Below are positions 7,254-14,553 of a DNA stretch of 21,274 bases, piece after piece (the first letter of the stretch is position 1; each line of letters starts with the position of its first letter). Location of the stretch: the NCBI GenBank assembly GCA_900543845.1, contig UQTD01000035.1, positions 1 to 21,274 on the forward strand. The letters are read 5' to 3'. Made by a program: the position numbers and the translations under genes. The notes beneath the pieces were generated by a model. That model did not search any database, was not told the origin of the DNA, and saw nothing but the letters and a program-made list of their open reading frames with translations. The stretch is from an uncultured Collinsella sp. Its GTDB lineage: Bacteria; Actinomycetota; Coriobacteriia; Coriobacteriales; Coriobacteriaceae.

Positions 7254-8120
7254 CTACTGGGTATCCACGTAAAGGTCGAACCCGCCCTGCGGCGTGCTGT
7301 CGACCGTATCGGGCGCCTGCGAGTTAAAGCTCACGGGAACCATGCGCATTGAGGCACGGAAGCGCGTGCCATCGGTGGCGACGGGCGGCTCGTCGACCGT
7401 GAGCTCGTAGTCGCCGGGCTTGAGTTCGATGCCGTCGCCAGCGGAGTTGACATATTGATACTCGTCAATCGCCTGCCCCCTGAGTGTGCGGCCCACGATG
7501 TGGATGAGCATCTGGCTGTCGCCGCGGGCGGTGTCCCATGTCGCACCGTCCTTGACCTCGACCGACACATGCACCGAGCGCGTGCGGCTGAGCGATTGTT
7601 CCACGGACATCTCGACCTTGGCGGCATCTTTGCGCTGTTGCTCCACATGGCTCCAGACATTTCCGATCGCCGAGCAAGCGATGACGCCGGCCATAAAGGC
7701 GATGAGGATGGGGCCGAGCGGAGAGCGGCGGGCCGCGTCTTCCTCACGAGCTAGGTTGGGGCGATGCGTGGGGGCGGGCGCCCGGGCACCCTGCGTGGGC
7801 ACGTCGAGTATGCTGAAGGATGCCGTGCTGCCGGGGTCGATGTTATGACGCGGCTGCGGGGTCTTGGCCGGCGAGATGGACATGTCCGCCGGCTCACCGA
7901 GTGTGGCCGTGGCATCGGCCTTAGCCTCGTCGGCCTCGGCCTGAGCCCAGGCCTGTTCAAAGGTTAGGGGCTCGGCGGAGTCGGAAGCGGCGTCCGTCTC
8001 GACGGCATCGTTTCCGGTCTCGTCCTCGTCGCTCGACACGTCACGCGGCGCGGGCTCGTCCCACTCCTCGTCCGGAGCCTCGCCCTCGCTATACCACCAT
8101 TCAAAGTTATCGATATCCAT
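7254..8120 (-). CDS. Acidic single-pass membrane protein of unknown function
   Basis: 288 residues, no family recognised. The first 130 residues are strongly acidic and low-complexity (rich in Glu, Asp and Ala, with an aromatic FEWWY start), and are probably disordered and cytoplasmic. RR at 131-132 precedes one transmembrane segment (about 134-156, GPILIAFMAGVIACSAIG), after which a polar domain of about 130 residues would face outward. That outer domain holds beta-type strings such as RSVHVSVEVKDGATW, SQMLIHIVGRTL and LKPGDYELTVDEPP, suggesting a small immunoglobulin-like or beta-sandwich fold. AAGGGG lies 8 nt upstream of the ATG. It precedes the epimerase gene on the same strand with a 108-nt gap. 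Real gene by codon pattern and RBS; role unknown. Confidence 0.8.
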   Translation of the reverse strand: MDIDNFEWWYSEGEAPDEEWDEPAPRDVSSDEDETGNDAVETDAASDSAEPLTFEQAWAQAEADEAKADATATLGEPADMSISPAKTPQPRHNIDPGSTASFSILDVPTQGARAPAPTHRPNLAREEDAARRSPLGPILIAFMAGVIACSAIGNVWSHVEQQRKDAAKVEMSVEQSLSRTRSVHVSVEVKDGATWDTARGDSQMLIHIVGRTLRGQAIDEYQYVNSAGDGIELKPGDYELTVDEPPVATDGTRFRASMRMVPVSFNSQAPDTVDSTPQGGFDLYVDTQ

Positions 8121-8205
8121 ACGGGGCGCCCCTTAGGCCTCGCAAATAAACACTTGCCAGCCTTATACCCTCAGACGGCACTGGAGCTCGCCGGCACAGA
8201 CAGGA

Positions 8206-8270
8206 AAACCGTCACAACATTCGACGCTTTTCCTCGATTTCGAGATTTTCGCCGAATGTTGTGACGGTTT
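8206..8270. repeat. Long palindrome upstream of the MFS gene
   Basis: A perfect 18-bp stem, AAACCGTCACAACATTCG (8206-8223) with its complement (8253-8270), encloses an inner hairpin CTCG-ATTT-CGAG (8233-8244) preceded by an unpaired ACGCTTTTC. The palindrome at 9721-9780 has unrelated outer arms but the same CGCTTTTC bulge and ATTT-loop hairpin. There is no T-tract. See findings. Confidence 0.85.
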
Positions 8271-8290
8271 GGGCGACTGGCTGGCAGCGC

Positions 8291-8323
8291 AATGCGACAA
8301 AGGGACTGTCTCTTTGTCACATT
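8291..8323. repeat. CAAAGGGACTGTC short hairpin, copy 2
   Basis: AATG(C)GACAAAG (8291-8302) pairs with CTTTGTC(A)CATT (8312-8323) around GGACTGTCT. The core CAAAGGGACTGTC-N-CTTTGTCAC is shared with 1567-1588. It lies in the leader region of the MFS gene. Confidence 0.75.
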
Positions 8324-8366
8324 CTGTTAGAGTTGCAGGGATTGAATCCCGCTTATTCATGCGACA

Positions 8367-8372
8367 TTGGAG
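8367..8372 (+). promoter_or_regulatory. Ribosome binding site favouring a TTG start for the MFS gene
   Basis: TTGGAG followed by 8 nt and an in-frame TTG at 8381. The in-frame GTG at 8372 lacks a Shine-Dalgarno sequence, and the GTG at 8261 sits inside the 8206-8270 palindrome. Confidence 0.5.
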
Positions 8373-8380
8373 TGACAGCC

Positions 8381-9634
8381 TTGACCGCCGCAACCACGCC
8401 TAAAAGTAAGTCAACCGCCGCCGCGCTCTCCCCCGCGCGCACCAAGCTCTGCCTGGCGCTGCTCGTGTTGTTAGGCTTTTCGCTCGGCTGCTCCGAGTTC
8501 GTGGTCATCGGCATCGAGAGCGACCTGGCGACGGAGCTCGGCATCTCGCTTGCCACCGCGGGCCAGCTCATCAGCGTGTTCGCGCTCGTCTACGCTATCG
8601 CCACGCCGGTGCTTGCGCTCAGCACGGGGCGTTTTCGCCGCTACCAGCTGCTCGTGTGCTACAGCATCGTCTTTGTGCTCGGCAACCTGGTCATGGCGTT
8701 GGCGCCCAACTTCCAGGTGCTCTTTATCTCGCGCATTGTCCTGGGCTCCGTCTCGGGCGCACTGCTCGCCGTGGGCGTGACGTACACCCCCGAGCTGCTG
8801 TCCCCGCAGCAAACTTCGCTTGCAATCTCGGTGGTATATGGTGCGTTTTCCGTGGCAATGGTCTTTGTCACTTCGATCGGCAAGTTTGTAGCCGACACGC
8901 TCGATTGGCACGTAGCCATGTACGGCACGCTGACCTTTGCCGTTCTGATATGCGGAGCGCTCGTGGCGTTTATGCCGCGCGCTGGGCAAACCGACGAGCC
9001 TGCCACCTTTCGCGAGCAGGCGGGGCTGCTGCGCGAGCCGAGCATCATCACCGGCATGCTCATCTTTTTGTTTGGCGTGGGCTCGGTCTACGTGTTTTAC
9101 GGCTACGTGACGCCTTATCTTGAGCAGGTGCTGGGCATGGGCACGGTCGAAGCTAGTACCACGCTTATGGCCTACGGCGTGTTCTGCCTGATCTCGAACA
9201 TCCTGGGTGGATGGATTGACGCGCGCTTTGGCATGAAGGCACTGCTGGTTACGTTTGTGCTGCAGGCTGCGGCGTTACTCGGGCTGTTTGCTGTGGGCGG
9301 CACCATGCCGCTCGCGCTGGTCTTTGTCTTTAGCTTGGCGCTGCTCATGTACCTGTTCTCGGTGTCGTGCATCACGCACTTTATGGACGTGGCACGCAGC
9401 CGCCATCCCAAGTCGATGGTACTCGCAAGTTCGGTTGAGCCCATGGCGTTTAACGTCGGCATCTCGTTTGGCACCGCAGTGGGCGGCGCCGTGGTAAGCA
9501 GCGTTGGCATTTCGTACGTGGGCGCAGTGGGTGCCGCGTTCTCGCTTGTGGCCTGGACGCTCACGCTGGTGACGATTAAGCTGGCTCGCTGGGAGCGCAA
9601 GCGTCAATCAGCACAGCCCCGGATGCAGGCATAG
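8381..9634 (+). CDS. Major facilitator superfamily exporter (DHA1, AraJ/NepI-like)
   Basis: Twelve-helix proton-coupled exporter in the cytoplasmic membrane, 417 residues from the chosen start. The first helix has GCSEFVVIGIESDLATELGIS and the second GQLISVFALVYAIATPVLA, followed by a short loop GRFRR; this matches the DHA1 drug/sugar efflux branch (AraJ, SotB, NepI, PbuE). The helix-4 region RIVLGSVSGALLAVG fits the same group. No ATG is available near the homologous N-terminus; the TTG at 8381 has the best Shine-Dalgarno, with GTG 8372 as alternative. It stands alone on the plus strand between two related long palindromes. Substrate unknown: sugar, nucleoside, amino acid or drug efflux are all known in this branch. 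Confidence 0.9.
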   Translation: MTAATTPKSKSTAAALSPARTKLCLALLVLLGFSLGCSEFVVIGIESDLATELGISLATAGQLISVFALVYAIATPVLALSTGRFRRYQLLVCYSIVFVLGNLVMALAPNFQVLFISRIVLGSVSGALLAVGVTYTPELLSPQQTSLAISVVYGAFSVAMVFVTSIGKFVADTLDWHVAMYGTLTFAVLICGALVAFMPRAGQTDEPATFREQAGLLREPSIITGMLIFLFGVGSVYVFYGYVTPYLEQVLGMGTVEASTTLMAYGVFCLISNILGGWIDARFGMKALLVTFVLQAAALLGLFAVGGTMPLALVFVFSLALLMYLFSVSCITHFMDVARSRHPKSMVLASSVEPMAFNVGISFGTAVGGAVVSSVGISYVGAVGAAFSLVAWTLTLVTIKLARWERKRQSAQPRMQA

Positions 9635-9720
9635 GGGCGAACATAGCCCAAGGTGGCGATCAACCGGTGAAAACCGCCCAATATGAGTATGTTTATCCGC
9701 CTGGAAGCTTCAGCAGTGCA

Positions 9721-9780
9721 ATTTCGTGTACTTCAGATACACGCTTTTCTACGATTTCGTATATCCGAAGTACACGAAAT
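9721..9780. repeat. Long palindrome downstream of the MFS gene
   Basis: ATTTCGTGTACTTC (9721-9734) pairs perfectly with 9767-9780. Inside, GATA (9736-9739) pairs with TATC (9762-9765), then the unpaired strand containing CGCTTTTC, then the hairpin TACG-ATTT-CGTA (9750-9761). Same internal design as 8206-8270 with different outer arms. Confidence 0.85.
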
Positions 9781-9797
9781 GCGCGCGGGGTAACTCA

Positions 9798-9832
9798 AAG
9801 GCGGCGACAGACGCATTGTCTGCCGCCGCCTT
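9798..9832 (-). terminator. Probable terminator of the PTS/phospho-glucosidase operon
   Basis: AAGGCGGC (9798-9805) pairs with GCCGCCTT (9825-9832), continued by CAGAC/GTCTG (9808-9812 with 9818-9822) around a 5-nt loop. Read on the minus strand it lies about 30 nt after the PTS gene stop and is followed by TTGAGTT, a weak U-tract. It could work in both directions and also end the MFS transcript. Confidence 0.6.
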
Positions 9833-9863
9833 CTACACCGGATTTTATAGATATGTGGGGCGT

Positions 9864-11426
9864 TTATTCCATACCCAGCAGCTCGCGCATCTGGGTTGCG
9901 TAGTTAGATGCCATGTTACCGTAGACAATCTGCACGCCGCCGTTAACATGCACGATGCCGCGCGCTTCGAGCTTTTCGGTAAACTCGGCGTCATCAACCA
10001 CCTTGTCACAGTCATTGAGCTGGATGCGCAGACGGGTGAAGCAGGCCTCGACAGACTTAATGTTGTTGTCGCCGCCCACTGCCTCAACGATGGCGGGAAT
10101 GAGGTCGCTGATCACGGTCTTGGGAGCCTTTTCGGCCTCATCGTCGGACTCTTCCTCGCGGCCGGGGGTCTTAAGGCCCTTCTTAAGAATGATGAACTTG
10201 AAGACGAAGTAGTACACCACGAAGTAGATGGGGCCGAGGAACAGGATAACCTGCCAGTTGGAGCCCTTGGCTGCACCCATAATGCCGTTAAAGATCAACG
10301 ACAGGAGCGGGCCGCCGAAGGACGCGGAACCGGCCACGTTGAACTGCAGGATATAGGTCAGCGCATAGGCAAGACCGGCCATGAGAGCGTGGAACACGTA
10401 GAGGATGGGCGCGATAAACAGGAAGGAGTACTCGAGCGGCTCGGTAATGCCGGAGAGGATGCAAGGCACCACGATGGCGATCATGAGCGCTGCGGTCTTC
10501 TTCTTGTTCTTGTGAAGTGCCGTCTTGTAGAAGGCGAGTGCAGCGCCGGGCAGGCCGAACATGGCGAAGATAACCTTGCCGTTCATGACAAAACGGCTGA
10601 CCTCGATGTTAAACGGCGTGCTGGGAGAGCCCAGGATCGCGTTGTAGATATTGATAGCGCCCTGAACAGTCTGGCCATCGATGGTCTCGACGCCACCGAG
10701 CGACGTGAAGAAGAACGGCAAATAGACAAAGTGATGCAGACCAAAAGGCAGAAGCATGCGCTCGCCGGCGCCGTAGACAAATGCACCAAAGGCACCCGTA
10801 GTCTTGATGAACTCGGACAGCGCACCGAGAGCGTTCTGAATAAACGGGAAAACAAAGGACATGACCAATGCGAGGATGCTGCATGAGAGCAGCGTTACCG
10901 CCGGGATAAAGCGCGTGCCGTTGAAGATGGAGAACACGGCAGGCAGCTCAATCTTGTAGTAACGGTTATGCAGCCATGCGACGATTGCACCCACCAGAAG
11001 ACCGCCGATAACGCCAGTGTCGAGCGTGGTGATACCGAGGATCGTGCTCTGGCCCGTCGTAAGATTCGCGGGATCGATAACGCCAGTCGCCGTAAGGAAC
11101 GTGCCCATCACGGAGTTCATGCACATGTAGCCCAAAAAGCCACAAAGCGCCGCGGTAGCCTTCTCGGACTTGGCGAAGCCATAGGCGAGACAAATCGAGA
11201 AGATAACCGGGATGTTGTTCATAACGATGCCGGCTGCGGCCTTAAGAATCGAAAAGAAAATCGCAAAGCCCGGAGCAGCAAGCCAGGGAACAGCTGCCGT
11301 AAGGGTGGGGCTGGTAAAGGCATTACCAAAGCCCTGAAGGATGCCGGCGATTGGCAGGATCAGGACAGGCGTCATGAGGACTTTGCCCAGGCGCTGGAAC
11401 TTTGCCAGCAGCTCATCTTTGTTCAT
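9864..11426 (-). CDS. PTS alpha-glucoside/maltose transporter, EIICB
   Basis: Membrane permease that imports an alpha-glucoside and phosphorylates it at the 6-position using PTS phosphate. 520 residues: EIIC membrane domain (about 1-420) with LAYGFAKSEKATAALCGFLGY, HHFVYLPFFF and the GITEPLEYSFLF motif of the glucose superfamily, then a linker (about 430-445, acidic) and a C-terminal EIIB domain with the phosphorylatable Cys 462 in VEACFTRLRIQLND. There is no EIIA domain, so phosphate must come from an EIIA encoded elsewhere. The start has AGAGGGG 7 nt upstream. It is 82 nt after the GH4 phospho-alpha-glucosidase gene on the same strand, which fixes the class as maltose or another alpha-glucoside (MalP/GlvC/AglA-like). 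Confidence 0.95.
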   Translation of the reverse strand: MNKDELLAKFQRLGKVLMTPVLILPIAGILQGFGNAFTSPTLTAAVPWLAAPGFAIFFSILKAAAGIVMNNIPVIFSICLAYGFAKSEKATAALCGFLGYMCMNSVMGTFLTATGVIDPANLTTGQSTILGITTLDTGVIGGLLVGAIVAWLHNRYYKIELPAVFSIFNGTRFIPAVTLLSCSILALVMSFVFPFIQNALGALSEFIKTTGAFGAFVYGAGERMLLPFGLHHFVYLPFFFTSLGGVETIDGQTVQGAINIYNAILGSPSTPFNIEVSRFVMNGKVIFAMFGLPGAALAFYKTALHKNKKKTAALMIAIVVPCILSGITEPLEYSFLFIAPILYVFHALMAGLAYALTYILQFNVAGSASFGGPLLSLIFNGIMGAAKGSNWQVILFLGPIYFVVYYFVFKFIILKKGLKTPGREEESDDEAEKAPKTVISDLIPAIVEAVGGDNNIKSVEACFTRLRIQLNDCDKVVDDAEFTEKLEARGIVHVNGGVQIVYGNMASNYATQMRELLGME

Positions 11427-11448
11427 GGGATACCCCTCTTAAAGAAAC

Positions 11449-11479
11449 GGGGCGTGCAGCTCTACAATCCACACGCCCC
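11449..11479 (-). promoter_or_regulatory. Intercistronic hairpin between GH4 and PTS genes
   Basis: GGGGCGTG (11449-11456) pairs with CACGCCCC (11472-11479). On the minus strand the stem is followed by GTTTCTTT, so it may be a partial terminator that lowers permease expression relative to the hydrolase. It lies in the 82-nt gap between the two genes. Confidence 0.55.
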
Positions 11480-11508
11480 ATAACAGTTATCATGCACTGT
11501 AGAACTAG

Positions 11509-12834
11509 CTACTTAAGCTCCGGCCAGTAATCCTTATTGGCCTCGATGAGCTTATCGAGCACCTTACGCGCCTTCTTTGCGTCACCGACCAGACGATTAA
11601 GCGTGAGTGCCTGCAGGGCCTTCTCGTAGGAACCCTCCATCCAAGCCTCAACAGTCAGGCGCTCATAGGCGTACTGGTTCTCCATAAGACCGCGATAGAA
11701 GGTACCAATCTTGCCAACAGCATAGGGCTGCGGGCCATTGGCGCCCACGCTTGCTGCGACCTCGACCATGGCGTCATCGGGCATACCCTCGATAATGCCG
11801 TTGTTGGGCACGATGACAATGAAGGTCTTGTTGGTGTTGCGATAAATGGCCGAGGTGATTTCCACGATCATATCGCCATGAGCATCGTTCTGCACAACCG
11901 AGGAGTTCTTTGCGGTGCCGACTTTGGCAACACGCTCGCACTCGGCGAACACGCGCTTCTCACGGCCGTTGATGACCTCGTCGGAGCGAGTGTAGTCGGG
12001 GTCGAGGTGAGCGACCTTGTACTCGGGATACAGATAGTACTGCAGATAAGTGTTGGGCAGATAGTCGGGGAAGTCCTCGAGCATGTCCTTGACCATGGCG
12101 TAGGTGTCGAGCCAGGACTGGTCACGCTGCTCGGCATCGGCAGGAAGGAAGCCGTTCTTCTCCGTGTACTCCTTAATCTGCGGGACGAGGTCATGGCCCT
12201 CTTCATCGTAGATGTGCTTGAACCAACCGAAGTGATTGAGGCCAAAGTACACGGGCTCCGTCTTGCTCATATCGCGACCGAGCAGGCGACCGTAAGAGCG
12301 CATGAGGTTGACGGGCTGATCGCAGATGTTGAGGACGCGATGCTCATCGGGCAGGACGCGCTCGAGACCATATGCCACAATAGCAGCCGGGTTGGTGTAG
12401 TTGATAATCCACGCCTCCGGGCTATGAGCGCGAACGTCGTTGACGATCTCAACCATGTCATGCATGGAGCGCATACCGTAAGCCATGCCGCCAGGGCCCA
12501 CCGTTTCCTGGCCGATGATTCCCATATGCAGCGGAATCTTCTCGTCCTTGCTACGCATCTCGTAGCCGCCGGTACGAATCTGGCAGAGCACAAAGTCGAC
12601 GTCGGTGTAAGCCTCGTCCTTATCGGTGGTGTAACCAAACTCCACACCGGGCTCCTCCTCAGCGAAGAGGATCTTGCCAAACTCGCCGATCGGACGCTGA
12701 CGCTCGGCATCGATGTCATAGAGCATCACGCGGTTCAGCGGCAGAATGTCCATGTGCTTGGTCAGGGCTTTAAGAATGCCAGGGCACCACGTGGAGCCGC
12801 CGCCAACGATCACAATATTGAGCTTATCCTTCAT
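11509..12834 (-). CDS. 6-phospho-alpha-glucosidase, glycoside hydrolase family 4 (GlvA/MalA-like)
   Basis: Cytoplasmic NAD- and divalent-metal-dependent hydrolase that splits maltose 6'-phosphate and related phospho-alpha-glucosides into glucose and glucose 6-phosphate. 441 residues, matching GlvA/MalA. Visible: Rossmann motif IVGGGSTWCPGI (9-20), metal-site Cys 171-Asp 172 in LNICDQPVN, Asn 149 in NYTNPAA and metal-site His 201 in LNHFGWF. Characterised enzymes usually have CDMP here; CDQP is a small variation. GGAGGG lies 7 nt before the ATG. First gene of the operon with the PTS EIICB, divergent from an RpiR-type regulator, as in other glv/mal loci. Substrate range within alpha-glucosides is inferred. 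Confidence 0.95.
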   Translation of the reverse strand: MKDKLNIVIVGGGSTWCPGILKALTKHMDILPLNRVMLYDIDAERQRPIGEFGKILFAEEEPGVEFGYTTDKDEAYTDVDFVLCQIRTGGYEMRSKDEKIPLHMGIIGQETVGPGGMAYGMRSMHDMVEIVNDVRAHSPEAWIINYTNPAAIVAYGLERVLPDEHRVLNICDQPVNLMRSYGRLLGRDMSKTEPVYFGLNHFGWFKHIYDEEGHDLVPQIKEYTEKNGFLPADAEQRDQSWLDTYAMVKDMLEDFPDYLPNTYLQYYLYPEYKVAHLDPDYTRSDEVINGREKRVFAECERVAKVGTAKNSSVVQNDAHGDMIVEITSAIYRNTNKTFIVIVPNNGIIEGMPDDAMVEVAASVGANGPQPYAVGKIGTFYRGLMENQYAYERLTVEAWMEGSYEKALQALTLNRLVGDAKKARKVLDKLIEANKDYWPELK

Positions 12835-12946
12835 GTTCCGTCCCTCCAGGGTTGGCTGATCGGTGTTCTCGAAGACCTTGGGCTCCGCGGTTGTCCTCGG
12901 CTTGCTTCGTTTCGATTGATATTTTGCGACATAAGGTCATTTGAGA

Positions 12947-12977
12947 GTCCCCGTGTGGGCCAATGCGAAACGGGGAC
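12947..12977. repeat. GTCCCCGT/ACGGGGAC hairpin
   Basis: 8-bp stem (12947-12954 with 12970-12977) with a 15-nt loop. The GGGGAC arms recall the GGGGACGTTC palindromes at 1510-1565 and 15839-15884, although the rest differs. Confidence 0.55.
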
Positions 12978-12994
12978 ACATGATTTCGCTCACG

Positions 12995-13008
12995 ACACAG
13001 ATATGTGT
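12995..13008. promoter_or_regulatory. Candidate operator dyad in the divergent region
   Basis: ACACA-GATA-TGTGT, a 5-bp inverted repeat with a 4-bp spacer between the divergent GH4 and RpiR genes. Position suits an RpiR-family binding site, but no known consensus is matched. Confidence 0.3.
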
Positions 13009-13132
13009 AGGCAGACACGCGCGTTTGCCCAGTTCATGGGCAATAGGCAATCTTGACCGATTACCGATTTCTCACCTGGCAACACAAAGCGGTACCATAT
13101 ATACGACGAGGTGCGAGGGGCTGAAACATCTT

Positions 13133-13882
13133 ATGAAAGATCAAGAATCTTTTTATGATCATGTGCGAGCTGGCGAGAGCAAGCTCAACGATCTCGAAAG
13201 CGAGATCATGCGCTACATCATCGAGCTGCGTGATGATATTGACGATGTCACGCTTAAGAGCGTTGCTGAACGGTTCTTCGTCGCTCCCAATACAATCGTC
13301 AGGCTTGCTCACAAGCTTGGCTTCTCGGGGTTTACAGAGCTCAAACAATCGTATTCCGCCTCGCTCGACCGCAATCGATTCACTATCGAGGCGCTTCCTC
13401 TTGATACCCAGCTCGTACAGACCAAAGATCTGCTTAACGACCGGGTCATCGATTCGGTCGTGAGTCTTATCCAGGACGCCTCGCATATCGTGTTCTTCTG
13501 CTCGGGCTTTTCGAAGTACCCGTGCCTCGAAATGGCTGAAAAGCTCAAAATAATGGGCAAGAACACCGATACGCTCAGTGAACGCCATGTCATGAGGCAT
13601 TACGCAGAACTCCTCGGCAAAAACGACCTGGTCTTCAGCGTTTCCGTAAGCGGCGAGACGCAGGTGTCTATTGACGCCACATCGATAGCCAAAACGCGCG
13701 GATGCAAGGTCGTCACGCTCACCGGCTTTTCTCGAAATTCTCTCTCGAAACTAGCCGACTACCCTATCTACACCGTGCAAAAAGAAATCCGCTTGGGCAG
13801 CATGGACCTCGACAGTCGATTGATGTTCTATTACGTTTTCGAATTGATATTTGAGCGCTACTTCAAACTGGCCAAGAAATAA
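13133..13882 (+). CDS. MurR/RpiR-family transcriptional regulator with SIS domain
   Basis: Likely sugar-phosphate-responsive regulator of the adjacent alpha-glucoside operon. 249 residues: N-terminal HTH_6 domain (about 1-75; LKSVAERFFVAPNTIVRLAHKLGFSGF is the recognition region) and a C-terminal SIS domain (about 105-240) with IVFFCSGFSKYPCLEMAEKL and VFSVSVSGETQVSIDATSIAKTRG, the sugar-phosphate-binding pattern. The ATG at 13133 matches the family start; GAGGGG is present but about 12 nt upstream, longer than ideal. The frame stays open to 12941 but that extension crosses the control region. Divergent from glvA-like GH4, as GlvR is linked to glv genes in Bacillus; regulation of that operon is an inference from position. 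Confidence 0.92.
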   Translation: MKDQESFYDHVRAGESKLNDLESEIMRYIIELRDDIDDVTLKSVAERFFVAPNTIVRLAHKLGFSGFTELKQSYSASLDRNRFTIEALPLDTQLVQTKDLLNDRVIDSVVSLIQDASHIVFFCSGFSKYPCLEMAEKLKIMGKNTDTLSERHVMRHYAELLGKNDLVFSVSVSGETQVSIDATSIAKTRGCKVVTLTGFSRNSLSKLADYPIYTVQKEIRLGSMDLDSRLMFYYVFELIFERYFKLAKK

Positions 13883-13942
13883 AACTTGGCATGCGCCCGG
13901 CTTCGACTCTTTAGCAGCCTTCTATATGAAAGGTATCGCCCT

Positions 13943-14392
13943 ATGCAACGCGTACTGTTTATCTGTCATGGGAACATCTGTCGCTCGACGATGGCTGAGT
14001 CGGTGTTTACCGAGCTGGTGCGGCGCGCCGGGCGCGCGGGCGAATTTGTCATCGATTCCGCGGCGACTTCAACTGAGGAGATTGGCAACCCGCCGCATCA
14101 TGGCACGGTCGCCAAGCTGCGCGAAGTCGGGATTCCCGTCGTTGCGCACCGTGCCCGCCAGGTGCGTCGCGCGGAGTATGGCGACTGGGATCACATTGTC
14201 TATATGGATGCTGAGAACGCGCGGGGCCTGCGTCGCATCTTTGGCGACGCAGGCCCCGACGGAAAGATTACGCGCTTGCTCGATTGGACCGAGTGTCCCG
14301 GCGACGTGGCCGATCCCTGGTACACCGGCAATTTCGATGCCACGTACCGCGACGTACTCGCCGGCTGCACGTCCATGCTCGAGCAGCTGTAG
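13943..14392 (+). CDS. Low-molecular-weight protein tyrosine phosphatase
   Basis: Cytoplasmic phosphatase that removes phosphate from tyrosine residues; in bacteria often acts on BY-kinases or secreted as an effector. 149 residues with the P-loop CHGNICRS (nucleophile Cys 8, Arg 14) and the general-acid motif DPWY (Asp 124), both intact. Start at 13943 has AAAGG about 11 nt upstream; the upstream in-frame start at 13886 lies 3 nt after the rpiR stop and adds non-family sequence. It follows the RpiR gene by 60 nt on the same strand, so may be cotranscribed, without an obvious functional link. The gene contains a perfect 15-bp inverted repeat (14222-14258). Confidence 0.95.
   Translation: MQRVLFICHGNICRSTMAESVFTELVRRAGRAGEFVIDSAATSTEEIGNPPHHGTVAKLREVGIPVVAHRARQVRRAEYGDWDHIVYMDAENARGLRRIFGDAGPDGKITRLLDWTECPGDVADPWYTGNFDATYRDVLAGCTSMLEQL
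14222..14258 (+). repeat. Perfect 15-bp hairpin inside the phosphatase gene
   Basis: CGGGGCCTGCGTCGC (14222-14236) pairs with GCGACGCAGGCCCCG (14244-14258) around a 7-nt loop. It encodes residues near ARGLRRIFGDAGPD. Such a perfect GC stem in a coding region is uncommon. Confidence 0.85.
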
Positions 14393-14429
14393 GCAAGCGA
14401 GGCCGCGGGCCACGCCTTCGGCGCGAAAC

Positions 14430-14551
14430 GAGCGTGGATAATCTCCCACATGAAAAACGAGCGTGGAAAATCTCCCACTTTGAGCGTTCAAGTGCGCCCT
14501 AAACGGGAGAAAATCCACGCTCATTATCTCGGTGGGAGAAAATCCACGCTC
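14430..14551. repeat. REP-like cluster: two direct and two inverted 20-bp units
   Basis: Units: GAGCGTGGATAATCTCCCAC (14430-14449), the same with AAAA (14459-14478), then inverted CGGGAGAAAATCCACGCTC (14504-14522) and GTGGGAGAAAATCCACGCTC (14532-14551). Direct units are offset by 29 bp, and so are the inverted ones, making a two-fold symmetric block centred near 14491. It fills the gap between convergent genes and ends 2 bp before a stop codon. The architecture is that of a REP/BIME-like doublet. Confidence 0.85.
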
Positions 14552-14553
14552 GA

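Larger units (their letters stand above)
12835..13132. other. Divergent regulatory region between GH4 and RpiR genes
   Basis: 298 bp holding the control signals for both transcripts. It contains a GTCCCCGT/ACGGGGAC hairpin (12947-12977) and a dyad ACACA-GATA-TGTGT (12995-13008), which is a candidate operator. TTGACC at 13053-13058 and TATATA at 13098-13103 look like promoter parts but are not correctly spaced to each other, so no promoter is called. Confidence 0.5.

Noticed and set aside
8325..8375. tRNA-like T-arm (GGGATTGAATCCC) upstream of the MFS gene
   Set aside because: Only a 3-bp arm with no TTCGA loop, no acceptor, anticodon or D arm could be paired.
8261..8380. Upstream GTG start for the MFS exporter at 8261
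   Set aside because: It lies within a long palindrome, lacks a ribosome binding site and adds 40 residues not typical of the family.
13053..13103. Promoter for the rpiR gene from TTGACC and TATATA
   Set aside because: The two boxes are about 39 bp apart, far from the usual 16-18 bp.
14430..14551. CRISPR array
   Set aside because: Only four units, two of them inverted, with 9-bp gaps; no direct repeat-spacer pattern or cas genes.
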